Assembly (NCBI GenBank): GCA_018340805.1
Contig: JACMZG010000032.1
Coordinates: 6,634,371-6,698,370 of the forward strand
From: Microvelia longipes
Lineage: Eukaryota > Arthropoda > Insecta > Hemiptera > Veliidae
Direction of reading: 5' to 3'
DNA length: 64,000 nucleotides
Shown one piece after another: positions 54,945-64,000 of this stretch (within the stretch, counting starts at the first letter, position 1; every line of letters begins with the position of its first letter). The translations under genes and the position numbers were made by a program. Below the pieces are notes generated by a model that searched no databases, was not told where the DNA came from, and saw only the letters and a list, made by a program, of their open reading frames with translations.

Positions 54945-55785
54945 AATGTTTTAAACTGCCCACTGGTATAAGATAGACTCCGCTATCTCCATGTAATATT
55001 ATCTCTATATAATTTGGCAAGTTAGGTTACAACTAGTCCTACTAGTCCTCTTAGGACTGCTTCAGACCACCCAATGGTTTGAGATAGACACTACCATCTC
55101 TATGTACTTATATCTCTATACACTCATGCAGTTAGGTTACAACTAGTCCTACTAGTCCTCTTAGGACTGCTTCAGACCACCAATGGTATGAGATAGACAC
55201 TACCATCTCTATGTACTTATATCTCTATACACTCAGGCAAGTTAGTTACTACTATCCTACTAGTCCTCTTAGGACTGGCTTCAGACCAGTATGAGAAAGA
55301 CACTACTTCTCTATGTACTTATATCTCTATACACTCAGGAAGTTAGGTTACAACTAGTCTACTAAGTCAGGACTGCTTCAGACACCCAATGGTATATGAG
55401 ATAGACACTACCATCTCTATGTACTTATATCTCTATACACTCAGGCAAGTTAGGTTACAACTAGTCCTACTAGTCCTCTTAGGACTGCTTCAGACCACAC
55501 AATGGTATGAGATAGACACTACCATCTCTATGCACTTATATCTCTATACACTCAGGCAAGTTAGGTTACAACTAGTCCTACTAGTCCTCTTAGGACTGCT
55601 TGAGACCACCTAATGGTATGAGATAGACACTACCATCTCTATGTACTTATATCTCTATACACTCAGGCAAGTTATGTTACAACTAGTCCTACTAATTCTC
55701 TTAGGACTGCTTCAGATCACTTAATGGTATCAGATAGACACTAACTATGTAATTTTATCTCTTTATAATTTTGCAAGTAGGGTAA
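54945..55785. repeat. 111-bp satellite, about eight copies
   Basis: The unit includes CAGACCACCCAATGGTATGA, 'gatagacactaccatctcta', 'tgtacttatatctctataca' and 'ctaggactgctt'-type sequence. 'tatctctata' recurs about every 111 bp. Read on the minus strand it contains TATAGAGATATAAGTACATA, then AGAGATGG and 'tctatctcataccattgg', which parallels the M end and the 71-bp satellite at 15,805. Inner copies are near-identical; outer copies are diverged. Confidence 0.9.
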
Positions 55786-55794
55786 AAAGTTTCT

Positions 55795-55915
55795 TAGCTG
55801 TGACAACTTTAATACAAATGGCAAAAAGGGCCTAAATGTTGTTTCCTACCTTTCCAGTGTAGAACAAGATGGTCCCCTCCCCTCTGCTACTACTACTTAT
55901 ATCACTACCCATAAA
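55795..55915 (+). mobile_element. Possible SINE family B-like 3' end
   Basis: 'ggcaaaaagggcctaaatgt', 'cctacctttccagtgtaga' and a 'ctgctactactacttatatc' tail resemble the end of family B (22,230-22,308). Similarity is patchy, so a related family is equally likely. Confidence 0.35.
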
Positions 55916-56479
55916 TTACAGGCAAAAAAAAACATAAATTAACTATAAATTTGGACCGGATTATTATAAGTGTCAACTTTAGAATCATAATTCTTTAATT
56001 CCTGTGTTTAATATAATTTATATTCGTGTTTGCAAATCCATATATTAATCAAAGAATTATTGAAAAGGTATCATAAATTCACAGCACGACAAGTCTAAAC
56101 CACAAATCTAACCATATAATTATGGTTCATCGATTCTTTTTAATAGATTCGTATTGCTTCACAGATTTATATTAAAACATCATAATTACCTCCTAATAGT
56201 ATTATTAGCAGGAACTATTATCTTAATAAATTTCATTTTTTTTTTTGAATTTTGTATTTTAAAAATTATTAATTCAACCTCAAAGAGTTATTAGGTATCA
56301 TAATTATCAGATTTCGTAAAATATTTTGAAATATTTTTGACATTTACAATTTTTTATTGAAAACTTAAGTTTTATTGATTTGACATAAATTTTATGATAG
56401 AATATTTTATTACGTGTGGTCGGTCGTTAAAATTGACAATTTAGGTAATGTTTTTTCTAAATTAAAATTTCTTAGTTTG
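55916..56479. other. No recognised gene
   Basis: Very AT-rich; unassigned. Confidence 0.4.
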
Positions 56480-56822
56480 ACTTGCTATATAAGTCAAAAG
56501 ATAGTTTGAAGAAAATAGATAGGTTAGAACAATTAGCATTGTAAAATTAAAGAATTAGGTTATTACAGCTTGAATATTTATTGCAATCTCAAATATGTCA
56601 TTGCATTACACTTATCTATTGACATACAAAGTCATTTTCAAATTTACTCTCCCTACATAAAGTTATATGTTTGTGTAAGAGTTTATATGTCAAAAGATAT
56701 ATCTAAAATATAGTTAGGTTTAGAAACATGAATACTTTACAATAAAAGCATTAATTAAGTACTGCCTTAATGTTATTAGTATTTTCCATAAATATGTTAC
56801 TTATTAAATTTATTTATTGACA
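56480..56822 (+). repeat. Dispersed repeat W, two tandem copies
   Basis: 'ataggttagaacaattagca' (about 56,520) and 'atagttaggtttagaaacat' (about 56,712) head two copies about 195 bp apart. Each is followed by 'attaagtactgccttaatg'/'attaggttattacagctt'-type sequence and a 'ttattgacatacaaagtc' end. Degenerate; origin unknown. Confidence 0.5.
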
Positions 56823-56840
56823 TATATAGTCTTTTTCATC

Positions 56841-57073
56841 TGCCTCAGTGGCCGTGATCGTAAAGGCGTTCGATTTCGGCACCGGAGGTCCGGGATTCGC
56901 AGCCCGGTCTATACTCTAAGATTTTATGAAATAGTATTTGTATTAAAAAAGGATTTCGCCACTTTTAATTAGTTCTTAGAGTGTAGTAGATGCAACTCAC
57001 CTGAGGTTGTTCCCGCAGGGTGAATGGGTGAATCAGGGTTGATGAGCCAAAAGGCCCTAGAACATTTTATTTT
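56841..57073 (+). mobile_element. SINE family A, full copy with 18-bp target duplication
   Basis: Head: TGCCTCAGTGGCCGTGATCG, box B GGGATTCGCAGCCC. The body ends 'gaacattttatttt'. Flanks are TATATAGTCTTTTTCATC at 56,823-56,840 and 57,074-57,091, both perfect, so this is a young insertion. It landed in the end of a W copy. Confidence 0.95.
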
Positions 57074-57136
57074 TATATAGTCTTTTTCATCAAAAATTAA
57101 TTTTCCATATACACTTGAAATCGTCATTTGTGCAGA

Positions 57137-57232
57137 GTATATATATATATATATATAAATATATATATATAATATATATGTATATATATATAATATTATA
57201 TATATATATATAAATATATTATATATGCGCGT
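57137..57232. repeat. (AT)n microsatellite
   Basis: Imperfect AT run of about 95 bp. Confidence 0.95.
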
Positions 57233-57234
57233 TT

Positions 57235-57349
57235 CCACCAATCTCGAGATGGACTTTACATAAAGCTATATCTTTATTTCTAGCACACGTCTCGAATTTA
57301 TCCAACAATTCTTCATCAGGGCCCTTTGCAACACAAGAAAACATCAATC
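57235..57349 (-). CDS. Coding-like patch, possible internal exon (unrecognised)
   Basis: The minus strand reads MFSCVAKGPDEELLDKFETC and continues ARNKDIALCKVHLEIGG before an AT tract. The peptide has balanced composition (Asp, Glu, Lys, Cys, Gly), unlike the Ile/Tyr/Phe-rich frames typical of this sequence. An AG preceded by 'ttctgttaaatat' at about 57,350 could be a splice acceptor; the donor side is unclear. I do not recognise a family. It could be an exon of a gene with very large introns, a retrocopy scrap or a chance frame. No neighbouring exon is visible. Confidence 0.2.
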
Positions 57350-58070
57350 TATATTTAACAGAAGTGTGAATAAAAAAATGATAAATTAAATAAGAATGAA
57401 CAATAACAAAAAAAAATAAACCAAGAAAATAAGAGAAACTTAAAAAACAAAAAAAAAAAAAAAAAAATATATATAATATAATATATATATTATATATATT
57501 TATATAAATAAAATAAAACATTTACGAAAAATCACAGTGTTCATCTACTATGGGCCAGGAGACCCATGCAAAATTTAAAATGAAAGTTTAAAATAAAAAG
57601 CTGAGTACAATGATTAAAAATAATTTGCCTAAAAACAAAGTAAAAGTTAAAAACATTGAAGGTACAAACTAATGAAACATGATTAAAGTTAACAGATGAA
57701 ATTTATTATTTTTATCAATAAATTTGATTATAATTATCTATTAAAATATATAAGACCTATTTGCATATTAAATATTACATATTAAAAAGTTTTAACTATT
57801 TGAAATACAGTTAATAATTCAATTGTGGGTGAAAGATTATAATAATTAATAAACCCGCATAGCGTATAAATTATTTATATATCATATACTGTCACAATAT
57901 TTATTAATTATACGTATCAATACAAATTTATTTAATATAGTTAGTTTAATGTAGCATACAGAGCATTTGCTAGTTATAATGAGCTTAAATACTAAGAGAC
58001 ATAATATCTGATAAAATACTTTTATAAGATGTTTAAAATATTAAAGCGTATTTTATCTATGTTGCGCATA
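57350..58070. other. No recognised gene
   Basis: A-rich run at 57,449-57,467, AT-rich sequence beyond; unassigned. Confidence 0.4.
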
Positions 58071-58945
58071 AAACAGGTCCGGAGTCGATACGACTACGCT
58101 ATAGGAAACAGGTCCGGAGTCGATACGACTACTCTAGAGGAAACAGGTCCGGAGTCGATACGACTACTCTAGAGGAAACAGGTCCGGAGATACGATCCGA
58201 GTCGATACGACTACTCTAGAGGAAACAGGTCCGGAGTCGAACGACTACTCTAGAGGAAACAGGTCCGGAGTCGATACGACTACTCTAGAGGAAACAGGTC
58301 CGGAGTCGATACGACTACTCTAGAGGAAACAGGTCCGGAGTCGATACGACCTACTCTAGAGGAAAACAGGTCCGGAGTCGATACGACTACTCTAGAGGAA
58401 CAGGTCCGGAGTCGAATACGACTACTCTAGAGAAACAGGTCGGAGTCGATACGACTACTCTAGAGGAACAGGTCCGGAGGATCGAACGAGGAAACAGGTC
58501 CGGAGTCGATACGACTACTCTAGAGGAAAACAGGTCCGGAGTCGATACGACTACTCTAGAGGAAACAGGTCGGAGTCCGATACGAGAGGAAAAGGTCCGG
58601 AGTCGATACGACTACTCTATAGGAAACAGGTCGGAGTCGATACGACTACTCTAGAGGAACAGTCCGGAGTCGATACGACTACTCTAGAGGAAACAGGTCC
58701 GGATTCGATAGACGGAAACAGGTCCGGATTCGATACGACTATCTAGAGGAAACAGGTCGGAGTCGATACGACTACTCTAGAGGAAACAGTCCGGAGTCGA
58801 TACGACTACTCTAGAGGAAACAGGTCTCGAGAGGTTCCGGAGGAAACAGGTCCGGAGTCGAACGACTACTCTAGATACGACTACTCTAGAGGAAACAGGT
58901 CCGGAGTCGATACGACTACTCTAGAGGAAACAGGTCCGGAGTCGA
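58071..58945 (+). repeat. 35-bp dyad-rich satellite, about 25 copies
   Basis: The unit contains, in order, GGAAACAGG, TCCGGA, AGTCGATACGACT and CTCTAGA(G). The last three are each self-complementary. It is markedly richer in G+C than its surroundings. Partial units and one-base indels are scattered through the array ('gaaaacagg', 'acagtccgg'), from sequencing error, unequal exchange or both. No frame is preserved, so it is not coding. Confidence 0.95.
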
Positions 58946-59046
58946 GAGGGAAATATTAAGTCGAAAAATCGTTGTAAATAGCCGGGTAATTAAATATGCG
59001 ATAGGTAAAGAACAAAAGTCGAGTAGCGTTTTTTAGCTCTTCGGAG

Positions 59047-59133
59047 CTAAAAATAGAATGAAATTGGTCCGGACTAGTCCGTGTAAACAGAGTACTTGAT
59101 TCCGGAGGCTCGGGTTTGAACCTTGGTTCGAAA
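59047..59133 (+). mobile_element. tRNA-like family C
   Basis: GAATGAAATTGGTCCGGA followed by 'gtgtaaacagagtacttgat' and box B-like TCGGGTTTGAACCTTGG. It shares its first 18 bases with the reverse copy at 40,900-40,975. Probably a tRNA-derived SINE head; no tail is identified. Confidence 0.5.
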
Positions 59134-59229
59134 CTAATTGTTAATTAATAAATTTTTACGTTTACTAAATTTGGTTCAAGTTTATCTCTCCGTGTAATAA
59201 ATAATTATTACACTAAGTTATAATAATTA

Positions 59230-59612
59230 CCTAATTATTGTTATTAAGTTTCATTTCAATATGCCAAGTATATCAATGGTATTTGTTGAATACCTAATAT
59301 TAAGCAGGACCAAGCGAGGTTAGTGGCTGGATAGGTAACTGTTAAATAAGTAGAATAACTCCAATAATCAAAAGATTTATTGTTAAAGAAAACTATATCA
59401 CCTACGCTAAAAATACTGTCATATCAAAGAAATAAATCAGAAGTCCAAAACACATTTACCCAGACTCATTCAAGCAAAAACGCATTCACACGTTATGATG
59501 GCTTAATCTAATCAACTATCATCACAGTAACCATTCATATTTTGAGGACGAGCAAAACGAGTCCGAAGTTGTCAGGATGAAATTTGAAAAAGTTTCGAGG
59601 TACCCCGCACCC
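59230..59612 (+). mobile_element. Repeat family R, 3' half
   Basis: 'gtttcatttcaatatgccaa', 'ggttagtggctggataggta', then 'gaggacgagcaaaacgagtc' and 'tttcgaggtaccccgcaccc'. The two 3' modules are separated by extra unassigned sequence. Confidence 0.6.
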
Positions 59613-60594
59613 GGAGTTTTTATTATTACCGTTTATAGTACAATTTGAGAGTTATAAGGAACCAATATATACATTATTATATATTGGCTAATTAGGCATT
59701 AATTCATAAAAAACTTAATTTTCCAGCAAACGGTAAATTTTGACAACTTTTAAAGGCTTTTAGCGAATTTTCATTATGAAAATGACGCTTATGAGGTTGT
59801 TCGGATGACGGAAGTTGAGAGTGGGAGTGAGGGGAATCGGTTCCTATTGGCTTCCTGATAACAAAAAAATATGTCCGAAAAAAGTTTATATAATATATAT
59901 ATATAGTATATATTTTATTATGTTATGCTCTTTCTTTATTTAGTTTAATTTTAAATTCGAATTTCTCCTCAGCGACTTATTTCAAAAGGGATTTGTTGTT
60001 CTATTTTTAGAAGTTAAAAGAACCTCTGTCCGAATATGTAAATTAGGTAGTAAAAAAGAAAAACCCTATGATTTAATAGATAAAACCCTTAATTTCCGTC
60101 GAATAATCTAGACTTTTATGACAATGTTGTTTATTAGGTTTTTGCCTCTGTGTGTTGAAATGAAAATTCTTTATAGTTACGAAATAGCTGCCAAATAAAA
60201 TTCTATGGATCCCTATGTCATAGTTTTTTTTTAAATTTACCATAAAAGTATCCCTGCTATGGCTCTTAATTTTCTAAACATGCACCGCTTTCGCATAACA
60301 TGTTGATCTTTTATCTTCTTTTTTTTTCTTTTTTGCATTTTCATTTTATTTTAGTTGTAGCATTTCGTTCAAAAATAATTATGATTCTTTTTTTTCTCTA
60401 ATTGTAATCTTCTTTTTCTTTTTCGAAACAATCTTCTGTTTATCATTATTTATCATTTAAGTTTTGATGAATTTAATATTTTAAGTACTAAAATTCTAAT
60501 AGATTATCATAAATTTGAATGTTTTTAAAATACTTAAAATTTAGAAAATAAACTAGTATAAATTAATTTAAATTAATACAGGGATTGAAATATA
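59613..60594. other. No recognised gene
   Basis: AT-rich, several T-rich runs (60,310-60,420). No named repeat. Confidence 0.4.
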
Positions 60595-60665
60595 TGTATA
60601 TATACATACACATACATACACATACATACACATACATACACATATATACACATACACACACTCAT
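60595..60665. repeat. (ACAT)n microsatellite
   Basis: Short ACAT/AC run immediately upstream of the RT fragment. Confidence 0.95.
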
Positions 60666-60670
60666 ACATT

Positions 60671-60865
60671 ATTTTACAAAAAGCCGCTCTTAATAAAGCC
60701 CCAGGTGAAGACGGCATTACTCTTGCCATACTTGAAAAAACGTTTGAAATTTTACCAAACCTTTTTACTGCCATCTTTAATGAATGCCTAAAAAGAGGTA
60801 TATTTCCCACTTGTTGGAAAACTTCAAAAATAATTATGATAGAAAAACCAGGTCGATCTCACCTC
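60671..60865 (+). pseudogene. Reverse-transcriptase fragment of a non-LTR retrotransposon
   Basis: In the frame of 60,671 the strand reads ILQKAALNKAPGEDGITLAI, then LEKTFEILPNLFTAIFNECL and KRGIFPTCWKTSKIIMIEKP, without a stop for about 65 codons. The KAPGxDGI motif, followed by a helix and 'G.FP..WK...I..I.KPG', is the start of the reverse-transcriptase domain in jockey-, CR1- and RTE-type LINEs. The catalytic YADD region and everything downstream are missing; similarity ends at about 60,865. On the left it abuts an (ACAT)n tract. The clade cannot be assigned from so short a piece. This or a relative is the kind of LINE that could move SINEs A and B (inference). Confidence 0.85.
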
Positions 60866-61265
60866 TGTCATAGTACAGAAACATTTATCAAGTGAATCTA
60901 GATAGCACATAATAAATAATTAACATTATTAATCTAAGTAATTCTAATCTCTTCTGTCCTAAACTAATTCTCTTCTATATGAAATATCATTTCCTCATAT
61001 AACAACCAAGTAAAAACCCTCACTTTTAAATCCAACTTCCTTAAGACAAGTTTGAATATGAAGTTATTATCTCAAGTGAATCAAGTCTGACCCAGTCTTG
61101 CTAAGTCACGCTTATATAAGCATCATTATTAAGTCCTCTCTCACATTCTTACGGGTAATTAGTATCAATACAAGCACACATACAACCACACTAACAATAA
61201 TCTTTAATTTTTGACTTAATAAATCGGTTACGAGCCTTTATGTTTGTCGTCTTTTATTTGTGATA
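60866..61265. other. No gene; fragment related to F5
   Basis: 60,893-60,985 ('ctaatctcttctgtcctaaa', 'ctaattctcttctatatga') resembles the right arm of F5 at about 25,170-25,220. The rest is unassigned. Confidence 0.4.
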
Positions 61266-61551
61266 GTCCAAGAGCCCAGGGGTGTTTTGTTAATAAAAAG
61301 TGTAATGGCTGGAACTGGTCTCAATTTTTCGTAAATACCTTCCTGAACAAGGATCTGCAATTCTGCCGACTCGTATCGGATGGATGTCCCAGGTAGAACG
61401 CACTTTAGGGGTCAAAGGTTCTGCCTGGGACGCCCATCCGATACGAGTCGGCAGAATTGCAGATCCTTGTTCAAGAAGGTATTTACGAGAAATTGAGACC
61501 GGTTCCAGCCTTTACATTTTTGATTAACAAAACACCCCTGGGCTCTTGGTC
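61266..61551. mobile_element. Palindromic element F1, 286-bp copy
   Basis: Ends GTCCAAGAGCCC and GGGCTCTTGGTC, flanked by TA (61,264-61,265 and 61,552-61,553). Same length and centre ('ctttaggggtcaaagg') as the 27,424 copy, with a few substitutions. The 61-codon frame over its right arm is a by-product. Confidence 0.9.
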
Positions 61552-61553
61552 TA

Positions 61554-62000
61554 TGATATCGTCCTACTCTTCTACGTCTACATCCAATAATTTTTACTTA
61601 AATTTAGTGTTTCATTGTAAGCCTTACATTTTTTTGCAATAGTTGATCTCGTCTTTTGGAATGTTCAAGTGTTAACAGTTTCAGACTTTAATCTCTCAAG
61701 CTTTGAGACTCTGGCGAACTAAGTGTTGTGTCGCCACTCATCAGGAAGGGTCTATTTCAACCTTGCTAAAAGAAACCTTTAACCCTCCACGTCCGGTCAC
61801 AAGGCTGTAGATCAGACCCTAGCATTTATCACCGTCTGCTGCTTCGCATTCATTTTGATAAGTTTCCTTAGGCCTTAACTCTTTTTGTTTTCTAGTGTGT
61901 GTTGGTAGCTGATCATTTTGAATCTTCTGGAGTGTTATTGTGTTGTGTGTTATTATCTTCATATGTATATAGTTATATGGAGATCTGCCAACAATCAACC
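61554..62000. other. No recognised gene
   Basis: A 79-codon minus frame (61,819-62,058) runs into the 19-bp repeat and shows no motif. Confidence 0.35.
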
Positions 62001-62125
62001 TCAAAACACTGATAACACCATAAACACTGATAACATCATAAAACACTGATAACATCATAAAACACTGATAACATCATAAAACACTGATAACACCATAAAA
62101 CACTGATAACACCATTAAACAGTAA
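62001..62125. repeat. 19-bp tandem repeat, about six copies
   Basis: The unit AACACTGATAACATCATAA recurs, with CACCATAA variants. Confidence 0.95.
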
Positions 62126-62726
62126 TAACACGGATCCAAGATCAAAAGTTTGAAAAGTTTTTTATTCCCTTTACTTATCTCTTAGATGTCTCTTCCCCAC
62201 AGCATATTATAATACGGTTAAGTTTTTTAAACAATCTTAAAAATAAACTTTTAAGATGGTGAATGAGACAAATTAGTCAAAGATGGTTTAAAAATTAACT
62301 TAGCTATAATAGCTAAACTAACTATTTCGAAAAAGTTAATTGGATTTTTTAAATTCAACGAGGATCCTTAAAATTTACCTACGGTAACGTAGGTTTTGTA
62401 GTTAACGTAATGTTTAGATAGCTTCTATCGCTGAAATGGAAAAATCTTTATCAGGTAGCAAATAGACAGTGGTCGTGTAAATCGTTATTTCAAAATACAT
62501 TAGGGAATACAAATGTTAAGTACCTGTAACCTGATAGCTTTACGCAAAGTCAGGCACTTGTAAACGAACTTCATTTCGTAAATTTGTACGCACTCTCATG
62601 TCACGGTTCGTTCTTTAGTGTTTAAATAAATTAATTGTCTTCAGTTTGTCTTTGTGTTTGTGGCGTATTTAAAATAAAATTGCAAAATTGCACATACATA
62701 CAGTCACACTAAACCCACACACACGC

Positions 62727-62730
<4 letters not shown>
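62126..62730. other. No recognised gene
   Basis: Ordinary AT-rich sequence; unassigned. Confidence 0.4.

Positions 62731-62805
<75 letters not shown>
62731..62805. repeat. (AT)n microsatellite
   Basis: AT run of about 75 bp; the open frame over it is an artefact. Confidence 0.95.
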
Positions 62806-62809
<4 letters not shown>

Positions 62810-63039
62810 TATTACTTATATTAGACTGGATGTTTTTATAGTTTTTATAACTAATAAACATAAATTAATAATTAGACTGAGGTACTTTTTTGAGTAACTT
62901 TTGGGTGGTGTTCTTAATTTCGGGTGTAAATGGATGCCAAAAGTAAATTACTTAAGAACTTAAGACTTAATTTTGGCTTAAGAACATAATCATTCATTAC
63001 TCTACCTTCATTCATACAAGGTATTTATTTAGTCACTAA

Positions 63040-63181
63040 TTAAATCATTTCGCCAACTTTAATGAATATTTAGAGGATAGTAGGATAGTAGTCGCAACCC
63101 ACCTGACATGGTTCCCGCAAGGTGAATACTCGTATAGACTGAATATTCCTAAAACGGGCATTTTTTTTTTTTTTTTTTTTT
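63040..63181 (+). mobile_element. SINE family A, 5'-truncated copy
   Basis: 'atttcgccaactttaatgaa', 'gtagtcgcaacccacctgac', 'ggttcccgcaaggtgaatac', then 'aaaacgggcatt' and a T run. The tRNA head is missing. Confidence 0.8.
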
Positions 63182-64000
63182 GCTCGAAATTATATAACAA
63201 ATCTGTACAAATAAAACAAAAAATTAAAAGTAAAACACAAAAGAAGAAATCTGACCTCAAAGATAAAAATAAAACTTTCGTTAAAGAATAAAATAATTTG
63301 TAATAATAATATTATTATAACCTCGTTAGTTGTTGTTTTAAGACACCCTTGGAATGAAATCGTCCTCCATATTAAGTTGTGAAATTTATATTAAAAACTA
63401 AATACGCCTGACATTAATTCTACGACAAAAGGATAATGACAACCTTAAAGTTGAATAAATATAATAAATGAAATTAAGTCTTGCTTAATTCTTTTGTTAG
63501 AGATTTGGTAAAAGCGAGAAATAAATCCAGAATGTGCTGGTATCGCCTTGTACAGTTAACAGTGTTTTATTTAATGTTAATCGACAAATTGCACAAAATA
63601 ATTTTTATAAGTGAGGTAGATTTTGCATACTGAGTAGTTATAAATTTTGACTAAAGATCGCACCACTGCGATATAGGTGGATTTATAATAGTTCGGTAGT
63701 AATGCATCCGTCCGTTGCGTGCGGTGAAATCTCAAATTAGAACCTATGTCGACGTATGGAAGGTCCTCAAACAGCTTGCGGTAGCGTTGCAGAAAATTGT
63801 AATTTTCGCAAACCGACTAAGCCTGCATAGATAATCCAGTGGATTGCATTTAATTGATTAGGAAACACCTTAGAGGCCTGACGCGAAAGAAACCTTTCCG
63901 TTTTTAAAGTTTTAGAAATTTTCTTACCCCCTCTTTCGATTTAGAGAAGAATACTTTTGTTTTATGTGTGTTTCGCCTACCTAAGTCGTTTTATTTTTTT
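63182..64000. other. No recognised gene
   Basis: AT-rich, with a more balanced piece at 63,660-63,840 ('ccgtccgttgcgtgcggtga'). No open frame of note and no named repeat. Confidence 0.4.

Noticed and set aside
55389..55613. 74-codon frame with an internal peptide repeat
   Set aside because: It is the translation of two units of the 111-bp satellite; other units are out of frame or contain stops.

Overview
This window reads as a piece of an AT-rich animal genome, most likely an arthropod and probably an insect. That placement is inferred from three things: a decayed mariner transposon, tRNA-headed SINEs with target-site duplications, and dense (AT)n tracts and palindromic non-autonomous DNA transposons. 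I see no bacterial or viral gene organisation. I found no intact host protein-coding gene, tRNA or rRNA gene. The only coding sequence I can name is mobile-element debris: a stop-interrupted RT/endonuclease-type retrotransposon fragment (about 2.91-3.22 kb), a mariner transposase relic on the minus strand (about 47.9-48.6 kb), and a reverse-transcriptase fragment of a non-LTR element (about 60.67-60.86 kb). Two further coding-like patches (39,737-39,865 and 57,235-57,349, both minus) are weak candidates.

The window is built from recurring repeat families; the names are mine. R is a roughly 0.7 kb element present about 18 times, whole or in pieces, and it serves as landing ground for other elements. 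Others are: P, hAT-like, two 525-bp copies with 8-bp target duplications; M, a roughly 315-bp TIR element; T, a TIR element with one distinctive end; F1-F6 and Q, near-perfect palindromes; S, short TIR elements filled with small hairpins; X, a tandem/inverted 319-bp array; W, old repeats next to AT tracts; and SINE families A (about 235 bp), B (about 560 bp) and C (tRNA-like).

Layout: 0-5 kb holds R, P and the palindromes F6 and F1. 5-16 kb holds M, R, short tandem repeats, palindrome F2 and a 71-bp satellite. 17-23 kb holds T, SINE A, the X array and SINE B. 23-31 kb holds R, palindromes F5 and F1, a 97-bp minisatellite and a 586-bp TIR element. 31-39 kb is SINE and AT-rich debris. 40-46 kb is a 3-kb sequence present twice in tandem, with a single N at the junction, which looks like an assembly artefact. 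46-49 kb holds T and an R copy split by mariner. 50-56 kb holds AT tracts, R with P inside it, and a 111-bp satellite. 57-64 kb holds SINE A, a 35-bp dyad-rich satellite, the RT fragment and another F1 copy.

The relationships between repeats are the main interest. Two separate satellites appear to descend from the same end of the M family. One F1 palindrome has tripled one of its arms. R copies elsewhere act as empty sites for insertions. No computation was run: all family assignments come from reading the sequence and need a repeat-library search.
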